Under the pieces are notes generated by a model. That model did no database searches, was not told the DNA's origin, and was given only the letters and a program-made list of their open reading frames with translations. From Syntrophotaleaceae bacterium (lineage in GTDB: Bacteria > Desulfobacterota > Desulfuromonadia > Desulfuromonadales > Syntrophotaleaceae), in NCBI GenBank assembly GCA_041390365.1, contig JAWKQB010000002.1, positions 423,501 through 487,500 on the forward strand: 64,000 bases of DNA, given 5' to 3'. Shown here piece after piece: positions 39,116-47,868 of the stretch (the stretch's first letter is position 1; every line of letters begins with the position of its first letter). A program made the translations under genes and the position numbers.

Positions 39116-41461
39116 ATGAAATTCAAATCGATTCAAATGAAGATTGCCGCCATTGCCGGTCTCTGCCTGGTGCTGGCATCGGGTTCGCTGGTGGTTTACA
39201 GCCTGATATCCGCCGGTAACACCCAGGAATTCACCCTGGAAAAGGTTTCGGATCTGCAGGAAAAGAGCGCCCTGGAGAGTCTGAAAAAACTGGCCGGTGA
39301 GCAGGGCGGCTTTATCAGGGCGGAATTCGAAGTGGCCCTGGATGCAGCCCGCACCATGGCTCATACCTTCGAGGTCTCGAAACAGAAAAGGGGTGAGTGG
39401 GCATCTTTGAACCTTGGCCGGGATCAGATCAACGCGATACTGCTCAATGTTCTGGAAAAAAATCCTGAATTCAACGGCACCTATTCCTGCTGGGAGCCGA
39501 ACGCCCTCGATGGCCGGGATGACGAGTTCCGGACCGGGAAGGACGGCAACAATGCCGTCACCGGCCGCTTCACCCCCTACTGGAACCGGGACGCCTCCGG
39601 AAACATCGCCGTTCAGCCTCTGGTGGAATACGACACCATGGACAAGCATCCCAACGGCGTGCTGAAGGGCGGCTGGTATATCGGACCCTCGCAGAACCAA
39701 AAGGAAAGCGTGCTGGATCCCTTCCCCTACATCGTTCAGGGCAAGAAGGTCTGGCTGACCACCCTGTCCGTGCCGATCCTGGCAAACGGGAAGTTCTACG
39801 GAGTGGCCGGTGCTGATTACGACCTTTCCTTTGTTCAGGAATTGAGCGAAAAGGTCGACAAGGCTCTGTTCGATGGTCAGGGCGAAGTGTCGATCATCAG
39901 TAACATGGGATTGGTAGTAGCTGACAGTGAAAAACCGGAACTGATCGGGCAGCACATTAAAAGTCTGATTACCCATAATTGGGAGACAGTACTCGCCAAT
40001 ATCCAGGCAGGCAAGTCGGAGGCCGAGATAGACGCCGAGACGGGCATAGCCACTGCTTTTGCTCCCATCGAACTGGGCCGCACCGGCAAGCCCTGGTCGA
40101 TGGTGCTTCGGGTCCATCAGGATGTCATCCTCGCGGAGGCTCATGCCCTGGGCGCAGACCTTGCGTCCCGTCATGCCAGCAGCGCCCTGTGGCAGGGCAT
40201 AGTGAGCATTGTCATCGCCCTCGGCGCCATTGCCGCCCTTTGGTGGGCTGCCGGCGGCATTGCCCGCCCGATCCGGGCCGCCGCCCGTCTGGCCGATACC
40301 ATCCGCGGTGGGGATTTCAGCCAGCGGATGAAATTCGATGCGGCCGATGAAGTGGGACAATTGGCTAATGCCCTCGATGGCATGGCGGACAGTCTCCAGA
40401 AAGCCGCCCAGGTGGCGGAAAAGATCGCGGCCGGAGAGTTGGATGTGGATGTTTCTCTTGCGTCGGATCGGGATCAGTTGGGCCTGGCTCTGCAAAGGAT
40501 GACAGCCAACCTGAATGAGGTCCTGTCCCAGGTGCAGGTGGCCGGAGAGCAGATTGCCAGCGGTTCGGCCCAGGTCTCCGATTCGAGCCAGACCCTGTCC
40601 CAGGGGGCTACCGAATCGGCCGCATCGCTGCAGCAGATCACCGCGTCCATGAACCAGATGGCGTCCCAGACCCATCTCAATGCCCAGAATGCTGATCAGG
40701 CCAACTCCCTCTCCCGGGAAGCCCAGTCGGCGGCCCTGCAGGGCGGCAAGCTGATGACCGATCTGGTTGCCGCCATGGGCGAAATCAATCGCTCTGGCGA
40801 GGACATCGCCAAGATCATCAAGGTCATCGATGAGATCGCCTTCCAGACCAACCTGCTGGCGCTGAACGCGGCCGTTGAAGCGGCCCGCGCCGGCCAGCAC
40901 GGCAAGGGCTTCGCGGTGGTGGCCGAAGAGGTGCGCAATCTGGCGGCACGCAGCGCCAAAGCGGCCAAGGAGACGGCGGAACTAATCGAGAACTCCACGG
41001 CCAAGACCCGTGCGGGCAACGATATCGCCGAAAAAACCGAGGAGGCTCTGAAAGGGATCGTGGCCGGAGCGACCAAGGTTTCGGACCTGGTGGCGGAGAT
41101 CGCCGCGGCCAGCAACGAGCAGTCCCAGGGGATCGCTCAGGTGAACACCGGACTGGGACAGATCGACCAGGTGACCCAGCAGAACACCGCCAATGCCGAA
41201 GAGAGCGCAGCAGCGTCCGAAGAGCTCTCCAGTCAGGCGGCCCACCTGCAGCATATGCTGAGCCGGTTCCATCTGAAGAATCAGGGCGGAAGCGCTGCCA
41301 TGCGCCTGGCGGCACCGGTGAAGAAGGCCGCTCCCGCTGCGAGGACCGCGCCGGCTCCGGCGCTGGAATGGTCTGCACCGACGGAAGCGAAGCCCAGAAA
41401 GGCCGGGGGATCGCCGAAGGACATCATCGCCCTGGACGATTCCGAGTTCGGCAGATACTGA
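39116..41461 (+). CDS. Methyl-accepting chemotaxis protein with dCache sensor
   Basis: 781 residues. A transmembrane helix (about 8-30), a periplasmic dCache domain (about 35-345) with NGTYSCWEPNALDGRDDEF, GGWYIGPSQ and FYGVAGADYDL, a second membrane helix (about 360-382), HAMP (about 385-440) and the cytoplasmic signalling hairpin with the conserved tip EIAFQTNLLALNAAVEAARAG near 577-597. The C-terminus is a Pro/Ala-rich linker and lacks an NWETF-type CheR/CheB docking pentapeptide. The ligand is unknown. Strong AAAGGAGAGGAAG ribosome site; ends at a perfect terminator. Confidence 0.96.
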   Translation: MKFKSIQMKIAAIAGLCLVLASGSLVVYSLISAGNTQEFTLEKVSDLQEKSALESLKKLAGEQGGFIRAEFEVALDAARTMAHTFEVSKQKRGEWASLNLGRDQINAILLNVLEKNPEFNGTYSCWEPNALDGRDDEFRTGKDGNNAVTGRFTPYWNRDASGNIAVQPLVEYDTMDKHPNGVLKGGWYIGPSQNQKESVLDPFPYIVQGKKVWLTTLSVPILANGKFYGVAGADYDLSFVQELSEKVDKALFDGQGEVSIISNMGLVVADSEKPELIGQHIKSLITHNWETVLANIQAGKSEAEIDAETGIATAFAPIELGRTGKPWSMVLRVHQDVILAEAHALGADLASRHASSALWQGIVSIVIALGAIAALWWAAGGIARPIRAAARLADTIRGGDFSQRMKFDAADEVGQLANALDGMADSLQKAAQVAEKIAAGELDVDVSLASDRDQLGLALQRMTANLNEVLSQVQVAGEQIASGSAQVSDSSQTLSQGATESAASLQQITASMNQMASQTHLNAQNADQANSLSREAQSAALQGGKLMTDLVAAMGEINRSGEDIAKIIKVIDEIAFQTNLLALNAAVEAARAGQHGKGFAVVAEEVRNLAARSAKAAKETAELIENSTAKTRAGNDIAEKTEEALKGIVAGATKVSDLVAEIAAASNEQSQGIAQVNTGLGQIDQVTQQNTANAEESAAASEELSSQAAHLQHMLSRFHLKNQGGSAAMRLAAPVKKAAPAARTAPAPALEWSAPTEAKPRKAGGSPKDIIALDDSEFGRY

Positions 41462-41495
41462 TATATCATCCCCAACCAGGGTTGCCAGGGTGCAA

Positions 41496-41529
41496 GGGCG
41501 GCGGAATCTATTCCGCCGCCCATTTTTTT
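41496..41529 (+). terminator. Intrinsic terminator after the chemoreceptor
   Basis: 11-bp perfect stem GGGCGGCGGAA / TTCCGCCGCCC, loop TCTA, followed by ATTTTTTT. It separates the chemoreceptor from the second cheW, so copy 2 needs read-through or its own promoter in 41530-41700, where I find no convincing one. Confidence 0.92.
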
Positions 41530-41712
41530 CTGTTCAGGTACGATAATTGCTGTCCATTGCATCGGGAAGAAACGGGCGGTGGTGAAAAACTCCTTGTCAG
41601 CAGATCTGGCGTCTGCGATTGCGCCGTCCGGGTTGGCCTTTTGCAATCCATTTGAGCAAGCCGTTCTGGCCGGTTTCGACCGCGGAGAAGCCTCACTCAG
41701 AGGAGGGGAGCA

Positions 41713-42195
41713 ATGTCACAAGTCAATGCAAGAAGCGATTTTTACCCGGAACAGGATCAATTTGCGGAGGAGGATACCCAAAAGGACAAATTTTTGACTT
41801 TTCGTCTGGCCAGCGAGGATTACGGCATTTCAATTCGCCAGGTGACGGAAATTATCGGCATCCAGACCATAACCGAGATTCCGGACATGCCCGCTTTCAT
41901 CAAGGGAGTCATCAACCTGCGAGGCAAGGTGGTGCCGGTGATGGACGTCCGGTCCCGTTTCGGCCTTCCCCAGCGGGAGTACGACCAGCGAACCTGTGTG
42001 GTGGTGGTTGATGTGGCGGGCAAGGCCATGGGACTGATCGTCGACCATGTCAACGAGGTGCTGGATATCCCGGCCCAACAGGTCGAACCCCCTCCTGCCG
42101 GACATGGCGAGGGCGGCCGAAGATTTGTGCGGGGCATGGGAAAGATAGGTGAAAAGGTAAAAATACTGCTCGATGTCGAGGCTCTGTTTGTTTGA
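41713..42195 (+). CDS. cheW: Chemotaxis coupling protein CheW (copy 2)
   Basis: 160 residues, same length as copy 1 and aligning without gaps over almost the whole protein (shared EDTQKDKFLTFR, VTEIIGIQ, PDMP, FIKGVINLRGKV, PVMDVRSRF, KILLDV). It is clearly a tandem duplicate that has diverged mostly at the N- and C-termini and in the segment before the last strand. A very strong GAGGAGGGGAG ribosome site precedes the ATG. It is separated from the chemoreceptor by a perfect terminator and followed by its own GC-rich hairpin. Confidence 0.95.
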   Translation: MSQVNARSDFYPEQDQFAEEDTQKDKFLTFRLASEDYGISIRQVTEIIGIQTITEIPDMPAFIKGVINLRGKVVPVMDVRSRFGLPQREYDQRTCVVVVDVAGKAMGLIVDHVNEVLDIPAQQVEPPPAGHGEGGRRFVRGMGKIGEKVKILLDVEALFV

Positions 42196-42236
42196 TCAGC
42201 AGTGGTGCAGATACCGGATTTGAATTTGCGCGGGTT

Positions 42237-42267
42237 GGGGCGGCGGAAGGAAGAATTTCGCCGCCCC
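42237..42267. terminator. Hairpin between cheW copy 2 and trmO
   Basis: GGGGCGGCG (42237-42245) pairs with CGCCGCCCC (42259-42267). No long U-run follows on the plus strand, but its place between convergent genes supports a terminator. The arm resembles that of the hairpin at 41496. Confidence 0.6.
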
Positions 42268-42280
42268 ATCCGCATTAAAG

Positions 42281-42991
42281 TCAAGCGGTTTTGACAAGAT
42301 CCGTCACCACGATCCTGTCATCCTGAAATTCCCAGCGGAGGTCGAAATCCAGCATCCGCAGGCCAAAACTTTCTTTCTGCGGATGATTCTGGTAGTAGGC
42401 CGGTCGGGGATCGCAGCCCAGGGTATCGACAATGAGTTTTTCCAAGCGGGGAAACCCCGAATTCTCAAGGGTTCGGAGCTTATTCAGGCATTCGGCAGTG
42501 AAAGTGACTTCAATGTTTTGGTCGGGCGGTAGCGGGGCAAATCCCCCCGTTGCGTTCGGGATGCTGTCGGCGTAGGGCAAATAGGGTTTGATGTCCAGGA
42601 CGGGGGTGCCGTCCAATAGATCGACTCCGCCGAGATGCAAAATCACCCTGGAGCCGGATATTTCGATCCTCTCCAGTTTGACCGCCGATAATCCAATAGC
42701 ATTCGGCCGAAAGGGGGAGCGTGTCGCAAAGACCCCTAAACGGCGGTTGCCTCCGAGGCGGGGCGGGCGAACAGTTGATTTCCACTGCCGCCCTATGTTT
42801 TCATGAAAGAGGAACACCAGCCAGATATGGGAAAAGTCTTCCAATCCCCGCAAGGCCTCCAGGCGATTGAAAGGGGGAAGAAGTTCAAGAGTGCCCCGGG
42901 CTTCCGGGACCAGGCCCGCCTGGCGGGGAATTCCGAATTTTTCCTTGAAACAGGAGGAAATGGTGCCGATGGGGGTGAAAGTGATGTCCAT
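42281..42991 (-). CDS. trmO: tRNA (N6-threonylcarbamoyladenosine37-N6)-methyltransferase TrmO
   Basis: 236 residues. The TsaA/YaeB domain (about 1-150) has TPIGTISSCFKEKFGIPRQ, HIWLVFLFHEN, the signature GVFATRSPFRPNAIGLS and DIKPYLPYADS. The C-terminal extension (about 165-236) is the YaeB-type second domain, so this is the full-length bacterial form (E. coli YaeB 235). It methylates t6A37 in tRNAs reading ACY using SAM. The gene is alone, converging on the chemosensory operon. Confidence 0.92.
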   Translation of the reverse strand: MDITFTPIGTISSCFKEKFGIPRQAGLVPEARGTLELLPPFNRLEALRGLEDFSHIWLVFLFHENIGRQWKSTVRPPRLGGNRRLGVFATRSPFRPNAIGLSAVKLERIEISGSRVILHLGGVDLLDGTPVLDIKPYLPYADSIPNATGGFAPLPPDQNIEVTFTAECLNKLRTLENSGFPRLEKLIVDTLGCDPRPAYYQNHPQKESFGLRMLDFDLRWEFQDDRIVVTDLVKTA

Positions 42992-43067
42992 GGTCGTTTT
43001 TTACCATAAACCGCCCTCCGGCCGCCAGGCCAATCAGGATTCACGGGTCAGGAGTCAAAAGAATCGA

Positions 43068-43096
43068 TTGTGAATGTGTGAGGTTTGCAATAGAAT
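43068..43096 (+). promoter_or_regulatory. Candidate promoter of the MEDS histidine kinase
   Basis: TTGTGA at 43068-43073 and TAGAAT at 43091-43096, 17-base spacer, about 50 bases before the ATG at 43145. Confidence 0.5.
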
Positions 43097-43144
43097 TCCT
43101 TGCTGTTTTTTACGATGCAGAATTGTTCGGTTCAGGAGAAGGAA

Positions 43145-45286
43145 ATGATCAACAGGAGCATTTGCGAAGAAAACCCGACGCTCGATCTGACGGGTGTTCC
43201 CGAAGGCTCAGCTTCTTCCTATTTCCTTTATTATCAGGATGTTCTGGAGCGCGACCAAGCCGTCTTTGCCCTTTTTAAAAAAGCCCGGAACGACAGTTTC
43301 GAGAGGATTTGCGTGTGTGACCCACCTTACCGGGATGGGATTGCCGACGGGAACACGGACAGCCCCGGATTTCTGGAGGTAAAAACGATCCTCTCCGGAT
43401 CTTCCCAAAACCCTGGCGCCGCGGTCCTGGAATGGATACAACAGGCCAAGGACTCCTCTCTCTCCAAGGGCTACGCGGGGCTCTCCCTGTTCCTGGAGAT
43501 GGGTTGTGTCTGCAGGGGAGCGACAGAGAACTGGTCCGAAAAATTTTTCACCGCGCTCGACGAACTGACCGGAGACGGCAAGCTGATGCTTTTGTCAGCC
43601 TTCAACTGCCGGTCCGTTCCCCCTGCAGTCATGCTGGCGGCATTGCCTGCCCACTCAATGTTCATCGAGGGCGGACAGATATATCCCAATGATTATCATC
43701 GCCCTTCACGGAGTTCGAAAAAGGGGGCGAGTCGACTGATTGGCGGCCTTCTGAAACTGCTGAGAGGCTTTGGAAAGAAGCCGGCGCAACCTTACCGGCG
43801 GGGCCGCGTTTTCGAAGCTATCCTCAAAGTGGCCCCCATTGGGATGTGGATGCTCGATCGGAATCATCGCATTGTCTTCGTCAACCAGGATTTCAGTCAA
43901 TTTACCGGGCTTTCCATGGACGATATGCTGCAGTCCAGGCATTATTCTGAATTTCTGGAGCCCGATGAAAGGGTCAGATGCCGGCTCTCCGATGCCAGGG
44001 CTTTTGCGGCCGACGGTCCGATTCAGTGTGAAGAGGAGTTGACCAGTGCCGAGGGTGTCCGGCACACCTTTCAGATCGTCAAATCGAAGGTGGTGAATGA
44101 TTCAAATGAGGTGACTGGACTGCTGGGATTGGCGATCGATATCTCCGATCGCAAGGCGGCGGAGACCGGTTTGAAAGAGGCCCTGGCTTTTGCCGAAGAT
44201 GCCCGGGACAAGATCGATAATATTATCGAATCGATTGCTGACGGATTGATCGTGACCGATACCCGCAACCGCATCGTTCTGATCAACGGCAAGGCCAGGG
44301 AATTGCTGGCCATCAATGCCATGGAACTGAAGGGAGAATCTATCGGCAGGGCTGTCAGGGATATATCCCTGCTCGACCAGGTCAATGCAATCTATGGACA
44401 GGATGCAGCAGAGGCTCTGCAAACCACTTTCCAGGCGGAAGGTCCGGACCCAAAGGCGGGCCGGTTGCTGCAGGCGCGTACCACCCTGATGCGGAACAAC
44501 GAAATGACGGTGACCGGGGCCATCACCGTTCTGCGGGATGTCACCAGGGAACAGGAACTGGATCGTATAAAAGCGGAATTTCTTTCGGTGGCCGCCCATG
44601 AACTGCGTACCCCGCTGACCTCCATCCTCGGTTATCTGGAGTTCTGCCTGCATCCTGAGGAATTCGGCGGCTTTTCCGATCAACAGCAACGGGAATTCCT
44701 TGTGGAAATCAACGACAAGGCGGAGTTGCTGGCCAGACTGGTCTCGGATCTGCTCGATATCGGCCGTCTTGAAGCGGGAAAACCTCTGCCGCTGGATTTC
44801 AAATTCATCGACATTGAGCGGCTGATCGGCAAGATTGTCGAGCAGTACAAACTGCAGGCCCCCCATCACCGTTTCGAAATCCATTGCGATGGCAATCCCT
44901 GCAAAATGGTCAGAGCCGACGAAAACAAATTGGGGCAGGTCCTGGAAAACCTGTTGAGCAATGCCGTGAAATATTCGCCGAAAGGTAGCCTTGTGCGTGT
45001 ATCCGGCACGTGCGTTGAAAACGCCTATCAGGTCTGCGTCGAGGACCAGGGGATCGGCATGACCCCCGAACAGGCGGCACGGATTTTCGATAAATTCTAT
45101 CGTGCCGACTTTTCGGATACCGCCGCCCGGGGCCTGGGCCTGGGGATGAGTATCGTCCGCCAGATCGTGCTGAGCCACAACGGCTCAATCCGGGTGGAGA
45201 GCGAAAAGGATTTCGGAACGAAAGTCCAGTTTACCGTTCCCGTGTTATACGAAGAGGAAAAGGGGCGGGCGAGAATCCGGAATTAG
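43145..45286 (+). CDS. Soluble histidine kinase with MEDS and PAS domains
   Basis: 713 residues from ATG 43145, directly after AGGAGAAGGAA. No membrane helix. The N-terminal 180 residues resemble the MEDS (DcmR sensory) domain: YFLYYQDVLERDQAVFALF, the central SLFLEMGCVCRG and the end FIEGGQIYPNDYH. Then two PAS domains (about 225-345 and 365-475), HisKA with His near 500 in VAAHELRTPLTSI, and HATPase with N-box LENLLSNAVKYSP and G-boxes VEDQGIGMT and GLGLGMSIV. MEDS domains are thought to sense small molecules or redox in methylotrophs and methanogens. No response regulator is adjacent, so the partner is elsewhere. Confidence 0.88.
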   Translation: MINRSICEENPTLDLTGVPEGSASSYFLYYQDVLERDQAVFALFKKARNDSFERICVCDPPYRDGIADGNTDSPGFLEVKTILSGSSQNPGAAVLEWIQQAKDSSLSKGYAGLSLFLEMGCVCRGATENWSEKFFTALDELTGDGKLMLLSAFNCRSVPPAVMLAALPAHSMFIEGGQIYPNDYHRPSRSSKKGASRLIGGLLKLLRGFGKKPAQPYRRGRVFEAILKVAPIGMWMLDRNHRIVFVNQDFSQFTGLSMDDMLQSRHYSEFLEPDERVRCRLSDARAFAADGPIQCEEELTSAEGVRHTFQIVKSKVVNDSNEVTGLLGLAIDISDRKAAETGLKEALAFAEDARDKIDNIIESIADGLIVTDTRNRIVLINGKARELLAINAMELKGESIGRAVRDISLLDQVNAIYGQDAAEALQTTFQAEGPDPKAGRLLQARTTLMRNNEMTVTGAITVLRDVTREQELDRIKAEFLSVAAHELRTPLTSILGYLEFCLHPEEFGGFSDQQQREFLVEINDKAELLARLVSDLLDIGRLEAGKPLPLDFKFIDIERLIGKIVEQYKLQAPHHRFEIHCDGNPCKMVRADENKLGQVLENLLSNAVKYSPKGSLVRVSGTCVENAYQVCVEDQGIGMTPEQAARIFDKFYRADFSDTAARGLGLGMSIVRQIVLSHNGSIRVESEKDFGTKVQFTVPVLYEEEKGRARIRN

Positions 45287-45287
45287 G

Positions 45288-45704
45288 CTATCTGAAGAAA
45301 AGGATCTGATTGCAATCTCTTGCGGTCATGATTTTGTGGACGATCGGCCGGTCGGCCGGCAGTATGTCGAAATGGGGGAATTCCTCCGGCTCGATCCAGC
45401 GATGCTCCGCCACCTCGAGGTTGCGCACGACTCCCGAAACCTGCCGGCAGGGATAGGCCAGCACCACTACCGGCCCCCACTCGTATCGGTAATAAGCCAC
45501 CTCAAAAATCGGGCCGACGACTATTTCGATTCCGAGCTCCTCGAGCAACTCTCGTTTAAGCCCTTCCTCGGGCGACTCGTCGCCGTGCAGCTTCCCTCCC
45601 GGAAATTCCCACAACCCTCCCTGCTGCTTTTCCAGCGGACGGCGGGTGATGAGAATCCTGCCATTGTGGCAAAGGATTGCGGCGGTGACAATCAGGGGCT
45701 GCAT
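45288..45704 (-). CDS. Nudix hydrolase (MutT-like)
   Basis: 138 residues from ATG 45704 with AAAGGAG upstream. The complete Nudix box is seen as GGKLHGDESPEEGLKRELLEELGI (near 33-56), with the REx2EE catalytic acidic residues. The N-terminus VTAAILCHNGRILITRR and the C-terminal HRWIEPEEFPHFDILPADRPIV match the MutT / CTP pyrophosphohydrolase branch. It would clear oxidised or unusual nucleoside triphosphates. It converges tail-to-tail with the MEDS kinase, with only one base between stops. Confidence 0.9.
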   Translation of the reverse strand: MQPLIVTAAILCHNGRILITRRPLEKQQGGLWEFPGGKLHGDESPEEGLKRELLEELGIEIVVGPIFEVAYYRYEWGPVVVLAYPCRQVSGVVRNLEVAEHRWIEPEEFPHFDILPADRPIVHKIMTARDCNQILFFR

Positions 45705-45916
45705 AAGACTCCTTTGTGGTTGTCGGGTCAGAAAGTCGGGGTGAAAGGGCAGCGGCCAGTATACAGCTCCGGTCCGGTGGGAGAAAGGGACTTTTTTGCT
45801 GACATTCCCGTGAGGGGTATGGGATAACTTCGTCACCAGCATTCGGGCTGTTCAACTCTTCTGTGGTATCTGCTGACAGATTCGCTGAATTGGTCTTTTG
45901 ATCAATCGGAAAACAG

Positions 45917-46630
45917 ATGTTCAAATTATCCGACAAGGGCCGGGGCATCCGGGAGATGTTCGATTCCATCGCCCCCCGCTACGATTTTCTCAACCGCGTC
46001 CTCTCCCTGGGCATAGACCGTCATTGGCGTGCCTTTGCCGTCAAACAGCTGCAGGTCCCGAATGGAGGCAAGGTTCTGGATGTGGCGACAGGGACGGGAG
46101 ATGTCGCATTGTCGATTGCCGCCCGAACCCCGGATTCGGTCAGAATCGTGGGCGAGGACTTCGCGCGGGAAATGCTGGCCATCGGCAAAAAAAAAATTGC
46201 AGCCACCCGGTACGCCCACCGGATTGAGCTGGTGAATGCACCCTGCGAAGCCATGCCCCATCCCGATAAGACATTCGATGGGGTGACCATCGCCTTCGGG
46301 ATTCGCAACCTGGTCGACCGCACGGCCGGGCTCCGGGAGATGCACCGGGTTCTCAAGCCCGGGGCCCGGGTGGTGATCCTGGAATTTTCAAATCCGCGCA
46401 ACCCCCTGTTCAAGAGCCTCTACTCCTTCTATTTTCGCCGCATCCTTCCCTTTCTCGGCGGTTTGGTTTCGCGGCGAGAAGCCTACCGGTATCTTCCCGA
46501 CTCGGTACTGGAGTTTCCCGATCAGGAGACCTTCACGTCCCACATGAAGGAGGCCGGATTTTCCGATCTGCAGCATATCGATCTGACCTTCGGCATCGCG
46601 ACCGTTTACGTGGGCGTTCGCCCGGATTGA
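45917..46630 (+). CDS. menG: Demethylmenaquinone methyltransferase UbiE/MenG
   Basis: 237 residues. UbiE signatures: MFDSIAPRYDFLNRVLSLGIDRHWR near 14-38, SAM motif VLDVATGTGDVAL near 53, FGIRNLVDR near 116, the PROSITE block RVLKPGARVVILEFSNP near 132 and RYLPDSVLEFPDQE near 186. It performs the last C-methylation in menaquinone (and, where present, ubiquinone) synthesis; in an anaerobic delta-proteobacterium menaquinone is the expected product. The ribosome site is weak. Confidence 0.93.
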   Translation: MFKLSDKGRGIREMFDSIAPRYDFLNRVLSLGIDRHWRAFAVKQLQVPNGGKVLDVATGTGDVALSIAARTPDSVRIVGEDFAREMLAIGKKKIAATRYAHRIELVNAPCEAMPHPDKTFDGVTIAFGIRNLVDRTAGLREMHRVLKPGARVVILEFSNPRNPLFKSLYSFYFRRILPFLGGLVSRREAYRYLPDSVLEFPDQETFTSHMKEAGFSDLQHIDLTFGIATVYVGVRPD

Positions 46631-46712
46631 AATCCCTCTTTTTTGCTGAAAAAAAGGTACTTTTCCCCTGCCCCTTCTCGCCCAGCGGGTACCGCAAATA
46701 TGTAAAATTCCG

Positions 46713-46742
46713 TTGACCGATTTAATGAAATGGTGATAAATT
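46713..46742 (+). promoter_or_regulatory. Candidate promoter of the 46811 gene cluster
   Basis: TTGACC at 46713-46718 and TAAATT at 46737-46742, 18-base spacer; about 70 bases before the start at 46811. Confidence 0.5.
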
Positions 46743-46810
46743 CTTTTCATCCAATCGTTGCAGCAAGCCGGTCTCCCTCAATGAACGAGTTCGGATTCCG
46801 GAGGACCATC

Positions 46811-47491
46811 ATGGATCGCGACCATGACATCAGCCCCGATTCACCCATGCGTTTGCTGTCGCTCCTGATCTGCGCCATCCTTTTATTCGTCTCGCTTGAC
46901 CCGGCATGGGCCCAACAGCGCTTCCCTCAACAATCAGCTTATCGTGACTTCGAGCAAGCTGTCGCTGCTGCCTGGCGCAGTGTCAACAGCGGGTTCAAAC
47001 TCACGCATGAACTTGAAGAAAAAAGAAAACGTGAAATAGGGTCCACATCGGAGCTCATTCTGGCTGCGAAGGGAACTTTTCAGTCTTCAATTTTCCGGAT
47101 CGATCAAGCCGAAGCCAGATCGCAACTTCCACGTCGTACACCCTATCTGGAGCTTTACATCCGTGCGGATAATATCCGCGCATTGAGTCATTACGGGCTC
47201 GCTTATCTTGCGTGTCTTCAAAATGATTTTGTCACTGCGAAGCGCCATATCTCCACCGGACTCCAATACGTTGAAGATGCTTATCAAAGGGCATTGATGC
47301 CAGAGGAGCCTGATCTTGCCAGACATGCCCATGCCTGTGCAGTCATTGGTGCTGATCTCCATGCCCTCGGAATGCAGATTTCCGATCACGAAGGCAACGC
47401 GAAAGAGAAACAGCGGCATGAAAAACGCTACCACGAGCTTACACGGGAAGCGAAAGGACATGCCTCCTTTTCAGAGAAAACGGTTGAGTAA
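46811..47491 (+). CDS. Exported helical hypothetical protein
   Basis: 226 residues from ATG 46811, which has GGAGGA seven bases upstream. Residues 1-38 look like a signal peptide with a longer n-region (MDRDHDISPDSPMRLLSLLI ... DPAWAQ). The mature part is helical, with a stretch resembling a single TPR-like pair (IRALSHYGLAYLACLQNDFVTAKRHISTGLQYVEDAYQRAL near 140-180). No family recognised. It is the first of four unfamiliar small genes that look less GC-biased than their neighbours and may be an accessory insert. Confidence 0.72.
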   Translation: MDRDHDISPDSPMRLLSLLICAILLFVSLDPAWAQQRFPQQSAYRDFEQAVAAAWRSVNSGFKLTHELEEKRKREIGSTSELILAAKGTFQSSIFRIDQAEARSQLPRRTPYLELYIRADNIRALSHYGLAYLACLQNDFVTAKRHISTGLQYVEDAYQRALMPEEPDLARHAHACAVIGADLHALGMQISDHEGNAKEKQRHEKRYHELTREAKGHASFSEKTVE

Positions 47492-47517
47492 TCCCCTTGC
47501 GAACGCTCAGGCCGGAT

Positions 47518-47868
47518 ATGATACTGCTTGAGATTTCAACGGTTTTGATTGCACTGGTCCGGGACAGGGATCTGACGACCCAGGCGATTTGCTCCTGCAG
47601 GCGATCCATCCACAGCGCCCGGCAAGAGGCAATGGCAGCGAATTGCTCCTGGAAAGGCCATCTTCCGGAAGATTTTATTCTCAAATTCAACCGCCACGCT
47701 CTCATTTTCGAGCACTCAACAAAAGAGACGCCGTTTTTCGAAAGTTGCGTAGATATTCATCTGCCGGATTCGGAAGATCCTGAATCACTGCTGCCCGTGG
47801 GCCGTTACAGATTGATCACTGACATGGAGTCCGGTGAAGCAGTGGATGATTACCTGGAGTTGTGGTGA
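47518..47868 (+). CDS. Hypothetical protein of the accessory cluster
   Basis: 116 residues from ATG 47518 (AGG eight bases before); a TTG at 47497 would add seven residues. The last third reads CVDIHLPDSEDPESLLPVGRYRLITDM...DDYLELW, an acidic beta-rich segment; the first half is basic with several Cys. No signal peptide, membrane segment or known motif. Its last 35 bases overlap the start of the next small frame, suggesting coupling. Gene status is plausible rather than certain. Confidence 0.5.
   Translation: MILLEISTVLIALVRDRDLTTQAICSCRRSIHSARQEAMAANCSWKGHLPEDFILKFNRHALIFEHSTKETPFFESCVDIHLPDSEDPESLLPVGRYRLITDMESGEAVDDYLELW

Noticed and set aside
39071..40900. A 609-residue minus-strand frame opposite the chemoreceptor
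   Set aside because: Shadow of the MCP gene, Gln/Gly/His-rich, no family match.
41579..41797. Short plus-strand frame before cheW copy 2
   Set aside because: No ribosome site or family; overlaps the true cheW start in another frame.
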